Of a stretch of 13,981 nt of DNA, positions 7,845-12,774 are shown piece after piece. Numbering within the stretch: position 1 is the stretch's first letter; every line of letters begins with the position of its first letter. The position numbers and the translations under genes were made by a program. The notes under the pieces were generated by a model. The model ran no database searches, had not been told where the DNA came from, and saw only the letters and a program-made list of their open reading frames with translations. This stretch comes from a candidate division FCPU426 bacterium (GTDB lineage: Bacteria; Oederibacteriota; JAAXVQ01; JAUVAV01): positions 1 to 13,981 of the forward strand of contig JAUXBQ010000047.1 of NCBI GenBank assembly GCA_030619365.1, written 5' to 3'.

Positions 7845-8747
7845 TTAGGTGCCGGCGCTGACCTGCGTTTCACTGGTATTGGGCGCTGCTGATTCATTCG
7901 CCTCGGCGGTCGCGGATTTCGATTCAACTTCGACGCTGACGGCCTGGGCCTGGGGAGCACCGTCGTTATCCGTTTCGGAATCATCCGGTTTGGAATCATC
8001 CCCTTCGGCTTCTTCGCCGGCTTTGGCAGCGGCTTCTTTTTCCTGCCGTTCCAGGGCTTGGCGCCGGAGTTCCGCGCCCTCCATGACCGACTCGGCCATC
8101 AGGTTGGAAATCAGCCGGACCGCGCGGATGGCGTCGTCATTGCCCGGAATGATGTAATCCATTTCGTCCGGATCGCAGTTGGTGTCCACTATCCCCACGA
8201 GAGGAATGCCCAGCTTGCGCCCCTCGGCAATGGCGTTGTGTTCCTTCTTGGTGTCCACCACGAAAATCGCGCCAGGAAGTTCCTCCATGTCCTTGATGCC
8301 GCTCAAGGTGCGCTCCATCTTGGCCAGCTCCTTGGAGGCGTTCAGGCGTTCCTTTTTGGGAAGTTTGTCCATCGACCCGTCGGAAATCATTCGTTCCAGG
8401 TTTTTCATCCGGGTGATGGTTTTCTTGATGGTCTGAAAATTCGTCAGGGTGCCCCCCAGCCACCGCTGGTTCACGTAAAACATGTTGCAGCGGCTGGCTT
8501 CCTCGCGGATGGACTCCTTGGCCTGTTTTTTGGTGCCCACGAAAACTATCTTGCCGCCGTTCGCAACCAGGTCGCGGACAAAGCGCGAGGCTTCCTTCAG
8601 CTTTTTGACGGTCTTTTGCAGGTCAATAATGTAAATGCCGTTGCGCTGCCCATAGATATACCGAGCCATCTTGGGGTTCCAGCGCCGGGTTTGGTGGCCG
8701 AAATGCACGCCCGCTTCCAACAATTGCTTCATCGAGATGTTAACCAT
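7845..8747 (-). CDS. rpsB: 30S ribosomal protein S2 with acidic C-terminal tail
   Basis: S2 binds the 30S head-body junction and is needed for S1 recruitment in many bacteria. The 300-aa product has the full S2 core: LLEAGVHFGHQTRRWNPKM (9-27), IDLQKT (41-46), FVGTKKQA (69-76), RWLGGTLTN (95-103), PGAIFVVDTKKEHNAIAEG (158-176), GIVDTNCDPDEMDYIIPGNDDA (185-206). From about residue 231 it continues in a roughly 70-residue low-complexity tail rich in Ala, Glu, Asp and Ser, absent from E. coli S2 (241 aa). The ATG at 8747 has GGGGGAT 5 nt upstream. It is the first gene of the operon, with a promoter and a structured leader upstream. Confidence 0.97.
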   Translation of the reverse strand: MVNISMKQLLEAGVHFGHQTRRWNPKMARYIYGQRNGIYIIDLQKTVKKLKEASRFVRDLVANGGKIVFVGTKKQAKESIREEASRCNMFYVNQRWLGGTLTNFQTIKKTITRMKNLERMISDGSMDKLPKKERLNASKELAKMERTLSGIKDMEELPGAIFVVDTKKEHNAIAEGRKLGIPLVGIVDTNCDPDEMDYIIPGNDDAIRAVRLISNLMAESVMEGAELRRQALERQEKEAAAKAGEEAEGDDSKPDDSETDNDGAPQAQAVSVEVESKSATAEANESAAPNTSETQVSAGT

Positions 8748-8793
8748 GAAAATCCCCCTAAAATTTAGTTTTTCCTCCGCCGCCTTCCTTCCC

Positions 8794-8849
8794 GCTGGAG
8801 CCCAGGTGCCAAGCCGGCGATCCCGGGCACTGCCAGCGCAATCCGGCAG
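8794..8849 (-). promoter_or_regulatory. structured rpsB leader with alternative hairpins
   Basis: The predicted rpsB leader is about 117 nt long. Fold A nests GCTGG/CCAGC (8833-8837 with 8794-8798) around GTGCC/GGCAC (8826-8830 with 8806-8810). Fold B pairs CTGCC with GGCAG (8845-8849 with 8830-8834) and uses bases needed for fold A, so the two exclude each other. Autoregulation of rpsB by S2 through the leader is known in E. coli; whether this leader does the same is inference. Confidence 0.4.
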
Positions 8850-8870
8850 CGTGTGAATTTGGAACGCAGA

Positions 8871-8899
8871 ATGTTAACACAAAGGGATTTTGACCGCAA
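8871..8899 (-). promoter_or_regulatory. rpsB operon promoter
   Basis: On the minus strand TTGCGG (-35, 8894-8899) is separated by exactly 17 nt from TAACAT (-10, 8871-8876). A TG dinucleotide stands one base before the -10 (extended -10). Expected transcription start is near 8864, giving a leader of about 117 nt. The -35 directly abuts the T-run of the argC terminator. Confidence 0.65.
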
Positions 8900-8929
8900 G
8901 AGAAAAAGGGTTGAATTTATAACCCTTTT
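8898..8929 (-). terminator. intrinsic terminator downstream of argC
   Basis: A 9-bp stem AAAAGGGTT/AACCCTTTT (8921-8929 with 8904-8912) with an 8-nt loop is followed on the minus strand by a T-run (TTTTT CTCTT). The A-run on the 5' side could let it work in the other direction too. It separates argC transcripts from the rpsB promoter. Confidence 0.75.
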
Positions 8930-8954
8930 GGCCCTGTCCAGATGGGGAAAACTA

Positions 8955-8983
8955 TCACCGCAGAGACGCAGAGGACGCAGAGG
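8955..8983 (+). repeat. dispersed GC-rich repeat, copy 1
   Basis: This 29-nt unit begins TCACCGCAGAGACGCAGAG and matches the reverse complement of copy 2 at 26 of 29 positions. Copies 1 and 2 thus form a long inverted repeat around about 70 nt of AT-rich sequence. Related CACCACAGAGACGCAGAG strings are, as I recall, common in intergenic regions of environmental bacterial genomes. Confidence 0.75.
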
Positions 8984-9052
8984 AAAAGAATAAATAAGGA
9001 AAAAAAATCAGAAAGTATAAAAAAGTGTTTTTATATGTTTTACCCTTACTTC

Positions 9053-9081
9053 CCTCTGCGTACTCTGCGCCTCTGTGGTGA
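9053..9081 (-). repeat. dispersed GC-rich repeat, copy 2
   Basis: This copy lies in the opposite orientation to copy 1. Read on the minus strand it begins TCACCACAGAGGCGCAGAG and differs from copy 1 at three positions. It carries the extra ACGCAGAGG segment shared with copy 1 only. Confidence 0.75.
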
Positions 9082-9125
9082 AAGCTTTTATGCTTTTAAA
9101 CCCTAAATTGATTTTCTTGGTTTTT

Positions 9126-9144
9126 CTCTGCGTCTCTGTGGTGA
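9126..9144 (-). repeat. dispersed GC-rich repeat, short copy 3
   Basis: Read on the minus strand this is TCACCACAGAGACGCAGAG, a 19-nt short form in the same orientation as copy 2. It starts only 7 nt after the argC stop codon. Confidence 0.7.
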
Positions 9145-9151
9145 AATCTTT

Positions 9152-10201
9152 TTAGGGGATTTGACCGGTAGTGGGCAGGCCGAGGGTTTCGTCCAGGCCG
9201 CATACCAGATTCATGTTCTGAATGGCCTGGCCCGAGGCGCCCTTGATGAGGTTGTCCAGGGCCCCGATGGCGGTAACGGTCTTGGTCCGTTCGTCCACGA
9301 AAACGCTTACCACGCAAAGATTTGTTCCCACAGCCTGGGACAAGTCCGGCAGGCTTTCCTGCTCGGTCCGCACCTGAACAAAAGGTTCTTCGGCATAGGT
9401 TTTCTTGAACAACTCCTGCAGATCAGAAGTGGTCGTTTTCTTTTCCAGCCGCCCGTAGGCCAGGGAAAGAATGCCCCGCCTGGCTGGTACCAGTTGGGGG
9501 GTGAAGTTAATCGCCACATCCCGGCCGGTGGCCTGGCTCAGGGCCAGTTCCATTTCCGGGGTGTGCTGATGCTGGCCGGCCAGTTTATAGGGAACCACGT
9601 TCTCCGAAACCCGGTTGAACTGGGTTTGGGCCTGGACTTTCCGGCCCGCGCCGCTGAGGCCGGACTTGGCGTCCACCACGAGCGTTTTGGTGTCCACTAT
9701 CCCGGCCTTAACCAGCGGGTACAGCGACAGCACCACGGATGTGACATAGCAGCCCGGATTAGCCACCAAAGCAGCCCCTTTAATGTCATCCCGGAAAAGT
9801 TCGGGCAGGCCGTAGACCGCCTTGGCTGCCAACTCCTTGGCTGTGTGCTTGTGCTGGTACCACTTCTCGTATTCCGAGGTGTCTGGAAACCGGAAATCCC
9901 CGGACAGGTCAATCACTTTCACGCCGGCTTTGATCAAGCCGGGCGTCAGATGCAGGGATGCGCCGTGCGGCACGGCCAGGAACACCACGTCCACGGTCTT
10001 GGGCGTTAGCTCCACGTCCATCCGCTTCTTCAGTATCCACTCACCGGCCGCGCCCAGCCCGGGATAGAGGTCGGAAAGCTTCTGGCCCGCAAAGGTCTCG
10101 GAGGTCAGGGCCTGGATATCAGCGTGCGGATGCTCACTTAATAGCCGCACCAGCTCCGCGCCCGTGTACCCGCTCGCGCCCACAATGGCGATTTTGATCA
10201 T
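9152..10201 (-). CDS. argC: N-acetyl-gamma-glutamyl-phosphate reductase
   Basis: ArgC reduces N-acetylglutamyl-5-phosphate to the semialdehyde with NADPH, the third step of arginine synthesis in the cytosol. The 349-aa product has the NADP-binding GASGYTG (8-14), the catalytic Cys in ANPGCYVTS (C151), DAKSGLSGAGR (177-187), the HQHTPEMEL motif with the catalytic His (211-219), and the C-terminal GASGQAIQNMNL. Length is normal. I choose the ATG at 10201 because AGGTGA lies exactly 5 nt upstream, the same arrangement as uppS; a GTG at 10210 would add three residues and overlap that site. No other arg gene is adjacent. It has its own promoter and terminator. Confidence 0.95.
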   Translation of the reverse strand: MIKIAIVGASGYTGAELVRLLSEHPHADIQALTSETFAGQKLSDLYPGLGAAGEWILKKRMDVELTPKTVDVVFLAVPHGASLHLTPGLIKAGVKVIDLSGDFRFPDTSEYEKWYQHKHTAKELAAKAVYGLPELFRDDIKGAALVANPGCYVTSVVLSLYPLVKAGIVDTKTLVVDAKSGLSGAGRKVQAQTQFNRVSENVVPYKLAGQHQHTPEMELALSQATGRDVAINFTPQLVPARRGILSLAYGRLEKKTTTSDLQELFKKTYAEEPFVQVRTEQESLPDLSQAVGTNLCVVSVFVDERTKTVTAIGALDNLIKGASGQAIQNMNLVCGLDETLGLPTTGQIP

Positions 10202-10236
10202 GAGAGTCACCTGGTTCGATTTTATATTTGAATTGG

Positions 10237-10265
10237 ATTATATACCCAGATATTGGGAGAGGCCA
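10237..10265 (-). promoter_or_regulatory. argC promoter
   Basis: The minus strand has a perfect -10 TATAAT (10237-10242) and a weak -35 TGGCCT (10260-10265) 17 nt upstream. Expected start is near 10230, about 29 nt before the ATG. A small inverted repeat (CCCA/TGGG) lies in the spacer. I see no clear ArgR box. Confidence 0.55.
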
Positions 10266-10309
10266 GATTTTTTTGAGTTTTTAAAGCATGAATGTCCCCA
10301 ACATACCCG

Positions 10310-11617
10310 TCACATGTAATACGCTGGCGCAAAGAGTATCCGGGTTTTATTTCTGGACATCCTCCCCCAATAATCTCGCGTCAGCACCAGGGCGCGTTCC
10401 GGCTGGAATGTGTCGATGAAACTGGCCAGGCTTTTCGTGATCTTGGGAGCCGAAAATGGGCTGAACTTGACCTCGACCGGCAGCGCCTGGCCGTTCTGAT
10501 GCCAGATGAAATCAACCTCGGCCCCGGCCTTCGTGCGCCAAAAATTGATTTTATCGACGGCCACGCGCAAACCGTGCATCTGGATAAAAACCGCGTTTTC
10601 GATCATGGCCCCCGCGTCCGGGCGTTTTTCCAGGCGGCCGAAATTTTCCATCACATTATTCCGAAATCCCATATCCCAGAAATATAATTTGGGATTCTTG
10701 GAGAGCTCTTTCTGCCGGTTGCGGAAAAATGGCCGCACTTCCCGGCAGATATAGGTTTCCTCCAAAATCCGAAGATGCCTTTTCAGCTGACGGTGGTCAA
10801 GGCCCGCGCTCTGCCCCAAATTCTGATACACCACGATATTGCCTATTTGGGTCGCCAAAACCTGGGAAAGCGACATCAGCTCTCGTTCAGTCGCCAATTC
10901 CAGCAGCGATTTAATGTCTTTCAGGAGGTAATTATTGTAGATGTCGCCCAGCACTTTCCGCCGTTCGGGGTCATTGGCGGAAAGTACCACGGCTGGATAT
11001 CCTCCCCAAAGGCAGAATCTTTCGTAGGCGGGAATCAAATCCGCATGGAAAATATCCTGGCGTTCCTGAAACTTGCCGGGCTTTTTCATATTCAGCCAAT
11101 CCAGCAACCGCGGATGTTGTTCGTGATAAACGCCAGCCAGTCGCTTCTGAGTGGCCGCGAGAAATTCCCCGAAATTAAAGGGCGGCAGGAAAAAAGTCAG
11201 AATACGGCCAACCATGTACTTGCCCACCGCGGCTTTGATTTCCAGGGAAGAGGAACCGGTAATGACGATTTTTACTTTGGGAACCGTATCATAGATCAGC
11301 TTCAGCTTTTGGCCCCCGGCCGCCGCGTATTGGAATTCGTCGATCAACAAATAAAACGGCCTGCGCTCCGGAGTGCCACGCAGGTAGGAGCGCACCAGGG
11401 CAACCGGGTCTTTTTCAAATTGGGCCAGCAGGCGGCGGTCCTCGAAGGTGATGGTCTGAACCTCAGGTCTGGCTGCCGGAGCCGCTTGCAACCAGTGCTG
11501 CTTGAGGATTTCCAAAAAAGTGGTTTTTCCCGCCTGGCGGGGCCCGATGACGGCAAGAAATTCCTTTCGTTTTAAAAAGGGTTTGATTTGCGTTAGCAGG
11601 TCTCTGGAGACAATCAT
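10310..11617 (-). CDS. AAA_14 / DUF4143 family ATPase
   Basis: This is a 435-aa ATP-binding protein of the widespread AAA_14 plus DUF4143 architecture, whose biological role is poorly known. Visible motifs are Walker A GPRQAGKT (25-32), Walker B YLLIDE (89-94), a sensor-like TGSSS (120-124), RILTFFLPPFNFGEFL (138-153), and FCLWGGYP (201-208). The C-terminal part resembles a PD-(D/E)xK nuclease fold: E340 in ENAVF, D369 in AEVDFIW, and the E-V-K of PVEVKFS (E382, K384). Length is complete for the family. The ATG at 11617 is preceded by GAGGA about 4-5 nt upstream. It stands alone between argC and the IS remnants, with its own promoter overlapped by an inverted repeat. Such genes are often mobile or strain-variable. 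Whether the nuclease-like domain cuts DNA is not shown. Confidence 0.88.
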   Translation of the reverse strand: MIVSRDLLTQIKPFLKRKEFLAVIGPRQAGKTTFLEILKQHWLQAAPAARPEVQTITFEDRRLLAQFEKDPVALVRSYLRGTPERRPFYLLIDEFQYAAAGGQKLKLIYDTVPKVKIVITGSSSLEIKAAVGKYMVGRILTFFLPPFNFGEFLAATQKRLAGVYHEQHPRLLDWLNMKKPGKFQERQDIFHADLIPAYERFCLWGGYPAVVLSANDPERRKVLGDIYNNYLLKDIKSLLELATERELMSLSQVLATQIGNIVVYQNLGQSAGLDHRQLKRHLRILEETYICREVRPFFRNRQKELSKNPKLYFWDMGFRNNVMENFGRLEKRPDAGAMIENAVFIQMHGLRVAVDKINFWRTKAGAEVDFIWHQNGQALPVEVKFSPFSAPKITKSLASFIDTFQPERALVLTRDYWGRMSRNKTRILFAPAYYM

Positions 11618-11626
11618 TTCATCCTC

Positions 11627-11655
11627 ACTATAATTGCATTTTATTCAATTATAGT
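11627..11655. promoter_or_regulatory. perfect 10-bp inverted repeat over ATPase promoter
   Basis: ACTATAATTG (11627-11636) and CAATTATAGT (11646-11655) are exact reverse complements with a 9-nt spacer. The dyad covers nearly all of the -10 box and the expected start of the ATPase gene, so it is placed like an operator. The upstream arm would not be in the transcript, which argues for a DNA site and against an RNA hairpin. Confidence 0.55.
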
Positions 11656-11679
11656 AATACTAAAATTACAGCTTGTCAA
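11651..11679 (-). promoter_or_regulatory. promoter of AAA_14/DUF4143 gene
   Basis: On the minus strand a perfect -35 TTGACA (11674-11679), a 17-nt spacer and -10 TACTAT (11651-11656, 4 of 6 matches) precede the ATPase start by about 34 nt. Expected start is near 11644. Confidence 0.65.
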
Positions 11680-11702
11680 GCTTGAAAATATCGCCTAAAG
11701 GT

Positions 11703-11740
11703 AAAGACCGGGGAGCGCAAACCATTGCGCCCCCGGTCTT
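11703..11740 (-). terminator. strong hairpin after LamG remnant
   Basis: AAGACCGGGG/CCCCGGTCTT (10 bp) continues across one bulged A into GCGCAA/TTGCGC (6 bp) with a 4-nt loop. On the minus strand it is followed by a broken T-run (T, ACC, TTT). It begins 7 nt after the LamG stop codon and is most likely the native terminator of that gene. Confidence 0.7.
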
Positions 11741-11746
11741 GCAACC

Positions 11747-12124
11747 CTATTCCACAAATCGGTCCGAGAAATCGGTTTTGGGGTAGTTCCAGATTTTAAG
11801 GTTGTCGATATATGTACCGCTGAGCTTCCATATCCCAACACCAGAGATTGCATTGCATACAACAAAGGGACCTGTACCTTTGTCGTAACTGCCCCAATCT
11901 TCTGAACTGGAAGCAATCTCTACACCATCCAGAAATATCGATATCGTCTTAGCTCCGGCAAAGCTTGCTTGGCGGTCGTATGCCACTGCAAAATGATGTG
12001 CCTCTCCTGCAGACCAGCCGACGTTATCTAAATTGATCCGTATTCCCCGAGTTGCTCCCTGCATCACAAAGTGGAAAATCATTCCATGCCACCAATCGTC
12101 AAATACAACACTAAAATAGAATTC
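11747..12124 (-). pseudogene. C-terminal remnant of LamG/concanavalin-like domain protein
   Basis: These 125 codons read as the C-terminal half of a LamG-type (concanavalin A-like) sugar or protein binding domain. Visible are a W-S-A-G-E-A-H-H-F-A-V-A-Y-D strand, ISIFLDGVEIASS, and the ending YIDNLKIWNYPKTDFSDRF typical of LamG repeats in large surface or secreted proteins. There is no start of its own. Upstream, at about 12125, the frame passes without a stop into the N-terminus of an IS21-type transposase, so the gene has lost its 5' part. A strong terminator hairpin follows, as expected for the true 3' end. The combined frame from the ATG at 12319 would encode a 190-aa chimera. Confidence 0.7.
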
Positions 12125-12319
12125 AGCAGCCAGTTCAGCTTTACTGGGAAGTTCCGTTCCTTCTTCCAGATAGCCTTTGACTTGAGCCCACCTCACACAG
12201 TCGCGCACCGTGTTTCTGGCGTAGTTTAGCGTCCGGGCCGTGCTTTTGACGTTTCGGAGCAATCGGTAACACTTCAATATTTCTCGTATTTCTTCCATTT
12301 GTGCCTTTCTGCCCTGCAT
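12125..12319 (-). pseudogene. truncated IS21-family transposase (IstA N-terminus)
   Basis: The fragment begins MQGRKAQMEEIREILKCYRL and keeps the helix-turn-helix region (TARTLNYARNTVRDCVRW) of IstA-type transposases up to LEEGTELPSKAELAA, 65 residues in all. The DDE catalytic core and the partner IstB ATPase are absent, so it cannot transpose by itself. The ATG at 12319 has a strong GGAGGAGG (12323-12330). The frame continues without a stop into LamG sequence, which could be translated as a fusion. Confidence 0.82.
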
Positions 12320-12387
12320 ACTGCCTCCTCCTATTGTGGTTATTTCATCATTTGGAGACAGTATCCACGGCTTTCCAGGCCCTGACA

Positions 12388-12412
12388 AGGGGGGCCAAAG
12401 TTCGTGACCAGA
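12388..12412 (-). repeat. IS21 terminal repeat L2
   Basis: Read on the minus strand, TCTGGTCACGAACTTTGGCC is followed by CCCC. It is the inner of two subterminal repeats of the IS21 remnant. Confidence 0.65.
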
Positions 12413-12427
12413 CTTTCGTCTATTTTC

Positions 12428-12450
12428 AGGGGGGCAAACTTGTGACCAGA
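12428..12450 (-). repeat. IS21 terminal repeat L1
   Basis: Read on the minus strand, TCTGGTCACAAGTTTGCCCC is followed by CCT. It is the outer subterminal repeat, 16 nt from L2. Confidence 0.65.
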
Positions 12451-12464
12451 GGGGGGTCATTACA

Positions 12465-12668
12465 ATCTTGCTTTTGGTTGCCTTGGCCTGGAAAGGCGTT
12501 CCCACCTTCTTCCGTAAATTCCCGTTTCCAGTTATGTAGTTATGTTTGATTCAGTTTTAAGCGTTCGGCAATCTCCACCACCGGAAAATGATCTTCCAAT
12601 ATCATTTTGATGGCCTGCACTTTAAATTCTTTGTCAAATTTTCTTCTGAATTTCTGCTTTTTAGTCAT
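12465..12668 (-). pseudogene. IS3-family OrfA (HTH) fragment with internal stop
   Basis: From the ATG at 12668, with GGAGG 7 nt upstream, 68 codons read as an IS3-family OrfA. It opens MTKKQKFRRKFDKEFKVQAI, followed by the VVEIAERLKLNQ helix-turn-helix and then LHNWKREFTEEGGNAFPGQG. Codon 43 is TAA (12540-12542). Both sides of it match OrfA in the same frame, so it is a point nonsense mutation and not a frameshift. The gene is cut at 12464 by the end of the IS21 element. No OrfB catalytic part remains. Confidence 0.8.
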
Positions 12669-12697
12669 GGACACACCTCCAAGTAAAATTCTATACT
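12668..12697 (+). promoter_or_regulatory. possible outward promoter from IS3 end
   Basis: On the plus strand TGGACA (12668-12673, 5 of 6 matches to -35) and TATACT (12692-12697, 5 of 6 matches to -10) are 18 nt apart. Transcription would start near 12704, leave the IS remnant and reach the esterase ATG at 12775. Confidence 0.4.
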
Positions 12698-12774
12698 ATC
12701 TTATCTGCGTGTCCACTTTTTTGGGGGAACTCCAAGCTATCACTTTTTGAGTATTTTTATTTTTAGGCGGTCAT

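Larger units (their letters stand above)
12125..12464 (-). mobile_element. IS21-family element, left-end remnant
   Basis: This is the left end of an IS21-type element read on the minus strand. It starts at about 12464 with TGTAATGACCCCCC and carries two related repeats of about 23 nt (12428-12450 and 12388-12412), both with TCTGGTCAC followed by a C-run. Multiple terminal repeats of this kind are typical transposase-binding sites of IS21. The right part of the element is missing, with the break at about 12125. Confidence 0.75.
12465..12734 (-). mobile_element. IS3-family element remnant, interrupted by IS21
   Basis: The element begins at about 12734 with a terminal repeat (12710-12734). Read on the minus strand it starts TGGAGTTCCCCCAAAAAAGT and continues into GGACA. 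This resembles IS3/IS150-type ends. It continues through the orfA leader and orfA and stops where the IS21 end starts. The rest of the IS3 copy is not found on the far side of the IS21 remnant. Confidence 0.7.

Noticed and set aside
8955..9144. CRISPR-like array from the repeated CAGAG units
   Set aside because: Only three copies, in mixed orientation, of different length and without regular spacers.
9161..10009. 282-codon plus-strand open frame opposite argC
   Set aside because: Antisense shadow of a complete ArgC; no motifs of its own.
10775..11575. 266-codon plus-strand open frame opposite the ATPase
   Set aside because: Antisense shadow; the minus-strand gene has Walker motifs, ribosome site and promoter.
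12320..12505. N-terminal 62 codons of the long minus-strand frame starting at 12505
   Set aside because: They read through the IS3/IS21 junction and the IS21 terminal repeats; the true transposase start is the ATG at 12319 with GGAGGAGG.
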